From Tubiluchus corallicola (taxonomy: Eukaryota > Priapulida > Priapulimorpha > Priapulimorphida > Tubiluchidae), in NCBI GenBank assembly GCA_030141605.1, contig JAQGDQ010000115.1, positions 282,501 through 342,500 on the forward strand: a stretch of DNA of 60,000 bases, in the 5' to 3' direction. Positions 22,216-35,800 of the stretch are shown one piece after another. Within the stretch, counting starts at the first letter, position 1. The number at the start of each line of letters is the position of its first letter. A model generated the notes under the pieces. The model made no database searches and was not told the DNA's origin. It was given only the letters and a program-made list of their open reading frames with translations. The translations under genes and the position numbers were made by a program.

Positions 22216-23727
22216 CACAGGTTCTAATAGTGTAGTTTAGTTTCTGTGGTAAGATTCGGATTTTCAAAATGTTTGTGAACTTCCAGTATAATGCTTTGAC
22301 CCAAATAATATTGTTTCAAAAATGACCAAAGATGTTTTTCAGTTTAAGCTTAATGTAATTTGCATTCTGCTAAAAATAAAAAAACCAAACAGAATACTTC
22401 TGATTTTTAATTTGACATTTTTATTTGAGTATCCATCAATAACCAGAAGCAGAAGTTATGAAACAGAAACCAGAAAGACATAAAACAGGCAGCAAAGTCA
22501 CAAAAACATCAGCACTGTGATCTTTTGTAAAAATCAAGTAAATTATAAAACTGATCAATGATAACACGAAAATCCATAGATTACACTATGTTCAACTAAT
22601 ACTATATTAGCTAAACGTAATTAATCCACAATAGCAAGCCAACCACAAATGCAAAGTTTAAAAAAAACATGTTACAGACAGTCAAGCATCATTATGACGA
22701 CCAGCTTCGTAATGCCAACATCATTCAACGCCCAAATTTTTGGCAAAACAAAATGTCTATATTTGCATAGACATGCATGTGTTCATGTATAAAGAGGTTT
22801 GACTTAATAAGAAATAAGACAAAAACCACGTTATATGTATTTTTGACAGTAAACCACAAACATATCAACGTTATCATTGGGGTGTTCAAACAAAATTATC
22901 AAGATGCATCAATAATTAATAGTTCAAAGAGCAAAGCTGATGACTACAGTCATTCATTAAAAGAATGACAACGCCGAGTTATTTAAATAAATCAACAAAT
23001 GCTAGAATAATAATTAACATAATGCAAATATGATAATGCACTGTGACCAATTAAACACGTAATAATATAATCACATTGATCACAATAAACACGATCTCGC
23101 CCCAGGTGCAGCAGCTCAACAATTTTTGTTCAAAATCATCAAAACAAAAGCATTAAATCGCATAATAACAGCACAGACATTGTCGCACTAAAAAATATAC
23201 CAAAACCAATTTCCGACCAATTGTTGTACGTGCCATCACCAAAACATTTCATAAAATACCAGTACAAACCTCACATAAATGTTTTTATTAAATAAACCTA
23301 AACCCAGCACATGTTGCTAATATTTTTCAAAATATAATGTGAACAATAACACAATTGACAGAATAGTTAAAAGCAAGTTACATGAGAAATCACACTGCAA
23401 TTACTGATCACCAGCTTCAACGTTGTCATGTCAACATTTTTTTCTGTAGAAACTTCTTCATAACACTGTTAAGCGTTGCCAAACAAAAGTTACCAAAAAT
23501 TATAACAGGCAATTTTTAAGATTTCATCTATCAGGCTAAGAATTTTGTTAAGGGCAAATGAAAAGAGTGCACACTTAGAGATAATTCACCAGAGCAGTTA
23601 TTTTAGCCATTTTTGTTTTTTAGAGAATGTTTTTATGTATCTTACAGAAATGAGTAAAATCGTATATGCTAATGCAAAAAGACATGGAAACTTCCATTAA
23701 CATTTGCACACTGATTGTAAAACTGTA

Positions 23728-23733
23728 TTTATT
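23728..23733 (-). terminator. EIF3A poly(A) signal
   Basis: AATAAA on the minus strand, 55 bases after the EIF3A stop codon. It is the nearest canonical signal; cleavage would be expected around 23700-23715. Confidence 0.6.
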
Positions 23734-23787
23734 TTATCATTATTGTAAGATTTAATAAGAAAATACGTGAGCTATTAACCACAGAGA

Positions 23788-23852
23788 TTAACGCTTTACC
23801 GTTACCCATCCTTCATCATCATCATCGGCTGCTGCTCCATCATTCTTGTGAC
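23788..23852 (-). CDS. EIF3A: EIF3A exon 21 (C-terminus)
   Basis: Starts after GATTTAG, phase 1 in; encodes [21 protein letters not shown] and stops with TAA at 23788-23790. The EGWVTVKR end is the conserved C-terminal signature of animal eIF3a. This exon is too short to be found as an ORF. Confidence 0.93.
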
Positions 23853-26800
23853 CTAAATCAAAATAAAATACAACTTGACTATTTGTCTGTCTGTCTAACT
23901 GTCTTTGGTCAAGTGTAATGTAATCCTCAGCCACAGGAAATGGAGTGAAAAACATCTTTATTTAGTTGTCACTTTGCCACAAAGCCGCAACTACTGCTCT
24001 TTTTCTGCGCTCAATTGGTATCTGTCTCCTAAAAGCTGATATTATTTGACGTCTTGCATGCCACTTTGTCTATAACGTTGATTACAACACAGTGGGATGT
24101 TTTCACCCCACAGCCAGGAATTGCTGTCGTGTTGATTTTCCCCATTATTTTGCACAGGCAAAAACGAAAAAGCAAACAAATTACAAATATTTTTAGTAAG
24201 TGTTACTTAGCTTTAAAATTTATCATTATTCAGGGAAAAATAGCCGTTAAGAGACCTTCCTTGGAGGCCTAATTAAGTGATATAATGCAACTCGCTAAAT
24301 AAAAACATGCCTTCTGACTATTTTATTCTTACAGTTTTTCATGTCCAAAACTTAATGCGGTTTTTCCTAATACAGGAGAATAGTCAAAGACATGACAGAC
24401 ATAGGTTTTGTGGTCAATGGAAGTTGTGCAGTATTGTTTCTTCTATATTCATCCATGGGGTGCAATTACACCCCATTGACAGTATTATCGTGACCATGAA
24501 ATAATTCTGGTAGCCAATGGTTCATATTACTGAAGTTCAGCAAAGCACTAAAGAATGGATGACTTGTTTTTTTTGAAGTTGCACAAGAGTGAACAAGGAT
24601 ATTAATAGCTGATAAGTTACACTGTAAAATTGATTTAACTTTGTTCATTCTTAGCAATATGGAAGATCACTTGACGGCTCCCTTGTTAGATTTGCAATAC
24701 TGTCATAATTTTAGTGACATTTATTATTATAAACGAAATCCGGCACAATTAAAGTGTGCTTCGGGTGACAAATGATCTATTAGCATCGAATAATCAAGAG
24801 AATTAGTTTGTAAATTTCTTACCAGCATCTTCAAATTTGCCACCCGAATCTCTCCCAACATCTCTGGGTGGGGCTGAAAATGTCAATAAAATTATCAAAT
24901 CATAAAAATATCGTACAACACATCCACATACAACAATATCAAGTTTAGGGTAGGATGGTGGCAGGAGACGTGATAACGCGATTAAGATAGGTAGGTTATT
25001 TAGTCATTACATTGTTATTTGACATTATTTCACGCTTTTTTAATGTTAATATTCCACCAATGACAAATGCCACTAAACATTCAATTGTGCATTTTGGACA
25101 GATAAATGCATAAAATTTCATTGCATTACTGGGCATGTTAAATGTTACAAAATGAATGAGCAAGTGCATAAGCAATTATGAGTAATAACGTGCATGTGCA
25201 TGTATGTGGTTGGTCCACAGTTCTTCAGTATCTTCTTCTACAATTAATTAGCTGTTAGGCTAATTGTTGTAAGAGAAATCTTTCTTAAAGGAAAGGCCAA
25301 GCCTTCTAGGTTATGTTTATTTCAATGTTCACGAAAAGTGCTAGAAGGATTTAGTAATAAAACTGCAATAAGCGCCTCGTGTAACTAGTAAAATCACTTT
25401 AAACTCGCAATTACTTCATGACTGGGTGCTTCCATTTTCAATGCCCATTCTTCTTCCAATGACATCATTCGTCTTGAAGAAAAGAAGTGCATGTTAATTG
25501 TCACCAAAATTATAATAAGTTTTTACAAAAAAAGATAGCTAATTTTGGAATATTTCTGCGTAAACATTAGGTAAGCAGCAGAAGTTTGAATTAGTTTAAG
25601 CAGCGCGCGCTTACGGAAAGACACGATGCACTTATGAAAACTCACGACGTCTCCCAGTTACATCATGATTTTAAAGTGAATGGCGGCAACAACTACGCCT
25701 GAAAATTTCTATTCAGAGGTAGTATATTTTAAATTGATGCTTTATAAGCAGACCTTTGCAAATTTCTTTGTTATATTTTTCTAAATGTGTGATAATAGCA
25801 AAAATAAACCAATACACTAAGTGTCATGTTCTTTCCTTTAATGTGTGAGTATTCAAAATACAGCGATATATCACTAGTATCTCTGATAGGTGATCCTGAC
25901 TAATTGTGTGATATAATGATTTCAAGTATAGGGTAGGTAGGTGGTGGGGCATATGATAACGCCTCATAACGCAAGGTAGGAAGGTCCTCGAAATTTGTCA
26001 AAAACTTGATATCGTGATAATTATTATGTGGATGGGCCCTAAACAGTAAGAGGCATATAAAAACAGTACGGGGGCTGCAATCACTGTAACCGTGTAAATT
26101 GACTTTATTTTAATACCCATAGGAACTTTGAAGAAATCAATTGAAAAAAGTATGAAAAATGCAGGAGCTTGCTTTTTGAATGCTTAAAAAATATTTTTTC
26201 TTTTTTGTTCTCAAGGTGAAAAACAGATCGAAGAACGTACATTACACTACATCACCATTTCACAGTCTAAGTTAATGAATAATTCTGATAATCATAACAG
26301 GCTTACCTCTCCTCCCTATATCTTCTCTGGATCTCTCTCCATCGTCTCTAGGTCGTGGACTGTCTCTCCTCAATCCAGGATCGCCTCCATCTCTATAAGG
26401 ACCTCGATCGTCTCTGGGAGGAAGATCCCTTGGTGGACCATCTTTTCTCCAGTCAGCACCACGACTGTCTCGAGATCTTGGCGGACCTCCTCTCCAGTCG
26501 TCCTCTCTATCGCCGCCTCGTCTCCAAGACCCTTGATCTTCAAAGCCTGCAGAAATCAACAATAATAATCTGTTACATTTTTTAATTAATTCATCCAACC
26601 AAACATACAGTCCTTGAAAAACTATTTCAGAGAAAATGTTCTCACCAAACTTGATAAGCCTTGGTGTGATGCGGAACAAACTTTTGAGATCTCGGGACAA
26701 ATACCATATACCATAAAATGCCCCTAAATGTGTGTTTGGAACTATAAAAACAACATGAAAAACTTGGAACCTAAAAAACCTTCCACATACGAAGATACAA

Positions 26801-29800
26801 TAAACAGTATAACCTTACCAATAAGTGTAGTGTCTTTTGCACAGTCAAGAATTTTGCAAACTAGGAGCCACAGTTCAAAGGCAGGGTCTCTACTAATGTA
26901 GATGGTTACTACAAAAATTCTTAGAAACAAGACCAATCAGATAACAAGTTAACCTGATATACCTCTTCTGGGCACATCACGATCATCAAAACCACGACGA
27001 TCTCTATCATCCGGTCTCCTAAGTCCTCTATCATCATCCAGCCGGCGAGGAGGAGGGGCTCTATCGTCATCAAACCTCCGAGAAGGTGGACCTCTACGAT
27101 CATCGTCATATCTACGTGGTGGTCCTCTATCATCCTCATATCTGCGTGGTTGCCTACCATCATCCACTCTACGAGGACCGCGCTCATCATCAAATCTACG
27201 AGGACCTCTGTCATCTTCAAACCTCCGAGGAGGAAGGCGTCTATCATCATCATATCTACGTGGAGAATCTCTCTCGTCTGGAAACCTTCCACGAGGCGGA
27301 GGGCCCCTCTCATCATCTAATCTACGAGGGGGAGGACCTCTATCGTCATCAAACCGTCGCGGTGGAGGACCTCTATCATCATCTACTCGACGAGGCGGAG
27401 CCCCCCTATCATCATCAAAACGTCGAGGTGGAGGACCCCTATTGTCATCAAACCGTCGCGGTGGAGGACCTCTATCATCATCTAATCGCCGAGGTGGAGG
27501 ACCCCTATCATCATCAAACCGACGAGGCGGAGGACCCCTATCATCATCAAATCGACGAGGCGGAGGACCCCTATCATCATCTAATTGACGAGGCGCAGGA
27601 CCTCTATCATCATTTAATCGACGAGGCAGAGGACTCCTATCATCATCTAAACGACGAGGTGGGGGGCCTCTATCATCATCAAATCGACGAGGCGCAGGAC
27701 CTTTATCATCATCTAATCGACGAGGTGGGGGACCCCTATCATCATCTAAATGACGAGGTGGGGGACCCCTATCATCATCTAATCGACGAGGTGGGGGACC
27801 CCTATCATCATCTAATCGACGAGGTGGGGGACCCCTATCATCATCTAATCGACGAGGTGGGGGACCCCTATCATTGTCTAATCGACGAGGCGGAGGACCC
27901 CTGCTATCGTCCACGCGGTATCCAGGCCGATCAGGTGCAGTACCATCAACTCTCCTACTCCAACTATCATCACGTTCTCGCTCACCATCCACAATCCTTT
28001 CGTTGTCATGTTTGCCTCCTGGACCTCTGTCATCGCCTAGACGACGAGCAAAAGTATCGTCCCTACAATGCAGAAAAAAATGCCAAAAAATACTGAAACA
28101 TATTAATGGTAACTGGCAGCTCTAAAAACATATTAGTATAGGCTAATGAACATCTGCTTATTTTGCAGAAGCCTGAGCAAAAGTCAAAGACTTTAAGAAT
28201 AAAAGTTTTTAATGATGAACAGGATACTTAAGGTATAATAGTTTTTTTAGCGGTTCTATCTTCTTGTAATGTATTAAGCCAGTTTATTAGAATTTACAAT
28301 ATTCCCAGTACCACCTCAGCATTACTGAAAAAAAAACTCTTAAATCTAACACAGTATATATAACACTGTGAGGAATTGACATGAAAAACAGAAAACTTAT
28401 ATGAACTGGTAAGTTGTTAGATCCATATATATAGGAAAAGGAAGCAGAGGCAAGAAAGAATACTTGAAGTAACAGCAATGCATACTATAATTAAACACAT
28501 TTTATTTTTATTCTTACCATTATAATAGTTAGCAATAAAAGAACACACATTTCTACTTTAAAACCAAGATGAAGACAAATTAATATGCAAGATTCTCTGC
28601 CAGCAAATAAGCAATATTTATTTTAGGCGATTATTTAATAAGTAATCTCTGCTCAGAAAAACGAGAACAGAAAACTCGCATTCAAAACTCTCTGCCTGTC
28701 TTCTTACACTTGGTAATCAGAAACTGCCCTGGTTGAAAGCTTTCACATCTTCCTCACACTTTACATATTAATTAATTCATCTGCTAACTTCCAATTTATC
28801 GGTTTTGAAAGCAATTTATTCATTATGGCCAAGAACCCGCGGCAGGTCCCAGGCTTTAAATAATTCACGGGTCGCAGAGGCATTTTAATCTCCACTCCAG
28901 TACACGAAAGCCTCACCCTTGTACGATAACCAGTAGGCGACAACAGACCACCCTATATCTGTTTGTATGTCTACTCTAAGATTCTATTCGCAATTTTATG
29001 ATGCAGAGAAAAACCATCCAACATTATCAAGCTCCAGCCTGCTGTGTGGGTTACTATCTTGTCGATTAAATAACCATACAATCATCAATCCTCTCATCTT
29101 ACAGATGTAAAATCATAAAAATGCCAGTTTTAAATTTGATACAACAATCTTCATGTCAAGGTTTTCCTGTAGCAAGTAAGTAAAAAGCCACGATATGCAC
29201 CTCCTCTCGTAATCATCGTCACGTGGACGTCGCCAACTCTCTTCCTTCTGCTTCTCTCTTTCTCTCCAACCTCCTGCTCTCAATGGACGCCATGGTTCCC
29301 TATTGAATACACTGAACATGTATCTCTCAGAAGAGGAACTGAGACAATTAAGAACTGTAACAATAAAAGCCTCTGAGATTCAGAACAAATATTCTAAAGC
29401 AAGTGTATCAAGAAAATCAACAAAGATCATAATTTGTAATATGATAATTTTATAGCAGAATGGCAATATAACAAAAATGACACTGGTACAACAAAACTAG
29501 CCCAAAAATGTGAGATAATAATACAGAAACATTTTTTCTTAGCTACAACACTACAATGTAAACTAGTTTCTTAATCTGGCATTACAACAGTTTAGCTGCA
29601 TAATAAGATATAATTACTTCAAGCAAATGACTAAAGTTATCGTTGCCTAAAAACAAATCCTAATTGTAATAACTGCGTATCAACAAAATTCTCAATTTCA
29701 CTTGCACAATACAAACATTGAATTGAGTTACCCAGGCCTGTCTTTCTCCAGTCTTCCTTCTGCTTGTCGCTGCTCCTGCGCTAATCGCTCCTCCACCTCC

Positions 29801-32800
29801 CGTTCTCGCTGCTTCTGCTTCTCCGTTTGCTCCTCTATCTTTGCAAGACGCGCCTCATACTCTGCTCGCTCTTTAGCTTTGGCTTCCTCAACCCTCCTGG
29901 CTTTCTCTTTTTCTTCTACAAGTACAAAACAACATGGCAATAATAATACTGTCATGCAACCTAGCTAAGGCATTTGAGACTGCTTAGACACACAGATGTA
30001 TAATTGATTCCATGCTTCGTAAATCTTGACAATGCTGGATAAAACATGTTCCGTGCCAAGGGGTTATTCCAAAAAGATATTTGCAGTATCGAAAACATAT
30101 CATTAACCTAAATAGCAGCAATGTACTAAACTATTAACGATACAAATTTAGTGGTTATTGTTTTTTAAATTGAACTGACTGAAAGAAAGAGATTATAAAA
30201 AGTTATAACTGAGTCCAAGCCATTAAAATGCATATTCCTGTGTGACAAAGGTACATATTTATCATTGTCTTACTGGTTGAGCATTCTTACCCAACAATGA
30301 ATTTTTCAAGTTTTATTTAGCTAGAGAAATTACGGTTTGATTGTTTGACAAGCTGTTGAGACTGAATGAAAACTTGCCTTGAACACAAAGGGATGCGTAA
30401 ACTAGTGGTCAGGGCACTAAAAGTGCAATGAAAAAATTCCATTTCGAATCAAGACATGGTTATAGCTTTTATTTCTAGTCAAGCATGCTTAAGCCTTGGC
30501 CATCAGAAATATTTTATGGTCACATGATCACATATTTTATGGTCACTAGAATAACAGCAATGAGGTCCAATCGCACTCTGCGCATAAGTGCAGAGGAAAT
30601 TCAAAGGAAGCTGTACCTTTCCCTCGGTCAGTTGTCACTAAACCCACGTCATATCTTTGACTAATTTGAGTATTAAGTTTCTGTGCGATAAATTATCAGC
30701 AAAAATCATCAGAAGACATTTTTATTTAGTGAATTACATTATTCTACTACATTAGGCCTCCAAAGTCTATTATAGGCCATTTTTCCACAAGAACAATAAA
30801 TTATGAGCCAGCTAACATGCAATAAAAATACTTTAGCATTCGTTTAATTTCTCATTTTTACTCGTACTAAATAATGGAGAACGTCAATACAAGGAGAAAA
30901 TGGGCACAGGGGTGAAAAACACCCCACTGTGGTGTAATTAATATTGTAATAAAAGTAAGCGATGCGCAAGAGATCAAATGACATCTGGTTGCAATAAATA
31001 ATCACTTAAATACAGAAGAGGACATGTACTGGCAGCTTCTTGTCAAAATGATATAATTAACTAAACACGCTTTGAGTGCTTATGCATTCTGTCCATGTAA
31101 AGTAACTTACATGGTGTCGTCCGGGTAGCCAATGCTTAACAAAATTCTATTACTGTGGAAACGTTTCGTCACTGACCGATAACTTTGAAATTAAGGTGAC
31201 AAATAATAAAGATAATTACGTTGTTTCAAAACCTTGCACACAAACGTTTGACTAAACGTAGAATGAATAGCAGTCTTCACTAATACAAGCCTTATTTTTT
31301 AGTTAGATAAAGATTTCATTTACAACACAGAAAAGTCCTAGCGGAAGCAAATTTTTACATAAACGCACCTAAAAGTTTCCTCTCCTCTTCAGCACGATGT
31401 TTTGCCTCTTCCTTCTCCTTTTGCCTCTTGAGCTTGCGTTCAGCTTTGCGGCGCTCCTTGCGCTCATTCAATCGTTTAACTTTCTCAGCCGCAAGCATCT
31501 TTTCAAAATCTCTCAGTCGGTCCTAAATGTAAATGAAATCAATATTGATTAGATGATGGTGGCGAAGATATTTACCACATATTCTAAATATAACAAAGAG
31601 TTAATCTTCTACATTCTGACTTTCCACATAGGAAGGGTTTTAATCGACAAATAAGTAGAGAATCCAAATCATAAGTAACAGTTTCCATAGCAAAGCCTTC
31701 AATTTAATGAAGTTAAACATTATTAAGAAGAAGACAGAATCTGCCTTTACTGAATTCAAAACATATAACTATGCATAATACATACCAGAAATCGATTTCA
31801 TGGGGCAGTAATTAGAATAACTTACTATTATTTTTTAACTTTCATGTTTTATTCAACCCACATCACAATTTGAAACATTGTATATGTAATTGCATTCGCA
31901 ATTTTCTTACAAATGTGGGCTGAAAGACCCATACATGGCAAAAACGCCGCAAAACGTACGGGCCACCCAAACCATTAGCAGAAATAGCGTACAAACGTAC
32001 ATGTATTTGTTCGATAATGACAAGTGCTGATGAACAATACATGATGATCACTAAACGAATTGTCATACACGATGTTAACTATTAATATATTACCTTATAG
32101 GATTTTACCGACAATTGAAGTGTAAACATTCATAACCAGATGTGAAATAATTATATAGCAACTCAGTTAACAACAACTGTAATAAAATGCACATGCTTAA
32201 CAATTATCAAGTATACAAATATCAGAATAAGTATTACGAAAAACAAGCTTATTGAAACAAAATTAGATGGTTTAGTAAATAAAATGAAGCAGCAGTTTTC
32301 AAGACAAATGTAATAATGATAATAAATCATGCAAGAAACAGAATTCTGAGAAACTTCAGGCAATTACCTTGAAAACAGATTGTCTCGCTTTGGTCAGTTC
32401 AGCAACAAACTGGTTCTTGTCCTCCATCATCCGCATGAGGCGAGAGCCATGCTTCAGTGCCAATTCCCGCTCAGACTTTAGTGTTTCAATACGATCCTCT
32501 TCTTGTTGTTCCCAGAACGCACGGTCATTCACGGATTGCTCCCTGAACTGCTCATCCAGTAAGGGTATTTCTTCTACACGACAAGCACGTGCAAAGTGAT
32601 CAACCTAACATAAACAATCTCACATTACCTATAAGCATGGCAAAAATGAGGCAAGTACATGGTACAAACATTAAAACTCAACTTTGATTTGTTAATGTAA
32701 CAACATCCATAAGATATTAATCTCAGGACTGCAAAACTGACTAATTAGATTTACTAATATGTTGACAACTGTTAGTTGATTGGCAAAACATACAGAAAGT

Positions 32801-35800
32801 AAAAAGGCCACTTGTGTCAAAATCATCTTTCACAAATTGTTCTTGCTAGGTCTTTACGTAGGGCTGTAACAATGCGCCTAGGTCATGATACGAAACATAT
32901 CACGATACTAACCTACGATGCACCTGAGTTAACATTTGCAGGTTTTATATAGAAAAACTAGATAAAACCAACAATAATAAATTCTAAACATATTTTATCA
33001 TCAGTCAACAGTTTTAGGATTGTTAAATGCCAAAATAAGTTGACAAACTGTTTGGTTTTTATTCATTACTTGTGTAATAAGTAGGCTGTGTGTAAACAGC
33101 ATCATAAGCCACCAGAAAAGCAAACATGTCAGTACATTACGTTTAAAAGTTGCTTGTGCATTTACTGGCTCACTTTACCATTTCACAAGTTTATATGTCA
33201 GCAACGTAACTGGCCTACTACAGATTTTTCAACCGGTTTGGCTGCTACTTGTGCCTGTGTTAAGTCAACCACTGCTCACTGCACTGAATGTTTTGCTGAT
33301 ATGTTTTACTTTGCAAACAATAGAAGTTGCACAATTAATACATACCAACAGTTTGTGGAGTCATTTTAGCATTTAGCAATGATAAAACTGTTGTTTGATA
33401 AAATATGTTAAGCATTTATTATCATTGGCTTTGTCTAGTTTTTTTTAAAACACCTACAACTCAGGTCTATCATTACTGCCCTACAAATCCGACACGTTTT
33501 AAGTTTAGAGCACCTTTTTTTCCTGGTTTTTCAGTCTGGCCATCAGTTCTTTCTTCTCCTTGTCAAGTTGTTCAACTTGTTTTTGCATCAGTTCATCAGG
33601 ATCCATCTTCTCCAATTCCTGAAAAAAATAATATCATTATGTCACAAAGAAATTTCAGTTTTTCTCAGTAACATTATTTGACATTTGATGCATGACACAC
33701 AAATAAAAAGGAAATTTAACAGTTGAACACGAATCTAATTTTTAAGAAAATGCGGTGACATGCCATACCATGACAAACGCGACTAAGAAAGTCTAGAATT
33801 GAATGGTGGCACCAAAAAAATATCTACAGAAATTGAGGAACTTTTTAGGAAAACACAAGATTAGTTGGAAACCAATGTAATCACCCAAGACCCTTAAAAA
33901 ACTCATCAGATTTAAAAATGCGAAATAGCATGATATTTTAGACAGAAAATATTTTCACCACTTAAAGCAGCGATGAACTAAAGTTTCATAATTAAAGATT
34001 TTGCATACATAAACGAAGGCTGAATTTTAACGTGGCAACCAGCTTATCACATATAAAGGGAAATGGCTCATAGAAAAACAATATTCATTTTACGTTAATT
34101 GAGTTACTTTAATAATACAAGCACTAATAAATTATTGCACTTTACTGAAAAACTTTTCACAAGCAGTTTAATGAGTGTTAAAAGTCTTTTCTTTATAAAT
34201 AAGCAATACATACTGTAAAACATAGAAAACATTGCTCAACAGGTGTTTTGGTTTGTAAATCCAACAGCTTAATAAATCCATTTAGCTTTGCATCTATGTG
34301 GATTTATTAAGTGGAGTGCACAGTACTTACAAAATTATAAGATCAGTTGACAAACAACAAATCAGAATACTCAACCTCTTCATCAATATCGAGAGTCCTT
34401 CCAGATTTCTTCAGCTGCTCCAACCTCATCTTCACCTGTGACATCTCGATCTGCTTGCGCTCTTGAATGATACGCTGCCGCTTCCGTTCTTCTGCCTCCC
34501 GCTCCAGTCGTGCCATCTCTGCTTCGTATAGTTTTCGCGCCTCCTCTTCCTTTTTCGATTGCTCCTCATATTCCTTTAGCAAAATAATTAAAACTTAATA
34601 TAAAGGTGTATGCCTGACTAATCCTTACCTGAGTGTTCATGCCTAACTGAAATTTCCTGCCATAAATTTGCTACTTCACAAGCTTTTGCATTAAAAGAGA
34701 TGACAGTCAATCTTCAAACAAACAAGCATGTCGGAAGGTCTAATCTAATATTAACAAATAACACCACATCACTATCATACATAAGATGAGAAAGATAATA
34801 TTCTCTGCTTTACTTTGTAAACAAATTTTCTACTGATATAATTACTAAATCAAGTGTCCAAGGATGCAAACGTGGCTCGTTTCTTAAGCATTTGATTTGC
34901 TTTAACAGCATGTATTTATACTGTAGCAAAATCACACAGCTACTCGATGAGGTGGCGTATGTGGCCTGCCAGCACAGTAACAGTTACTAAAACACAATTA
35001 ACCTTAGCTGACAAAGAAAAAGCCAATCAGTGCACTTCATTAAGATAGTAGCAAATTCAGCATAGTGTTTAGACAACATTGGCACACCTCACAAAATATT
35101 TTCCTGTGAAAGAGATTGGTCCCATTTGCTTAAGCAGAGCTGTACGCAGAAAAATAAAGATATTTAACCACACCTTTTGAATAGTAATTTCTTCCAAAAT
35201 CTCCTTTCGCCGTTCAATTATCGTTCGTCTGTCCAGAATACGACGATGGTAATTCTTGGTGGTGTTCTGCACCATTTTTACAATTTGGCTTCGTAAATCT
35301 TCAGTCTGATCCTGCAATTCAACAAACCGACATTTTATAGTCAAAAGTCTATGCAGCTATAATAAAACAACTCAAAGGCACTAGTTTGTAAATTTACAAC
35401 CATAAAGAAAATGTTTGAAGAAAATGTGCACAATCTACATCAGGCAAAAGGCTTTGCTAATTTTCCAAGTTTAGACAGTGTAGGTTTCCAACAACTATGA
35501 GAGTAATGTCTTAGATTATTATTTTTATTTTCCCATAAAATGCAGTTAAACAGTGAAAGCACAACATTGAAAGAAGATAAGTTCATGACAAGAAAATCAA
35601 AGACAAATAAATGGTTAAGTAATTTATATAGATGGTTTACCAAGTTATGAATGGTAGATGTCTTGCAACCCATGTATAAGACTTTGACTTGTCTGTTTAT
35701 ATAAAAAGAAAGTAACGAAAAAACATTCTTCAGCCTTAGTTTCAAATAAGTCTTCAAAAGCCAAGTGGTACAGCTGACGAAGCACTTGCCTTCTAAAAGC

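Larger units (their letters stand above)
21244..23787. other. Intergenic region, LDB head to EIF3A tail
   Basis: The two genes are in tandem on the minus strand. The segment holds the presumed LDB promoter A near 21250-21400, a LINE remnant at 21775-22215 and the EIF3A 3' UTR with its poly(A) signal. The rest is AT-rich DNA with nothing recognised. Confidence 0.6.

Noticed and set aside
27086-28096. 336-codon plus-strand ORF opposite the EIF3A repeat exon
   Set aside because: It is the antisense shadow of the 33-bp coding repeat. The minus-strand frame has family homology, correct splice sites and phase.
28761-28943. Minus-strand ORF with [10 protein letters not shown]-like words, and a similar one at 52736-52930
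   Set aside because: Such words often come from translated tRNA-derived repeats. I could not confirm A and B boxes, so no SINE is called.
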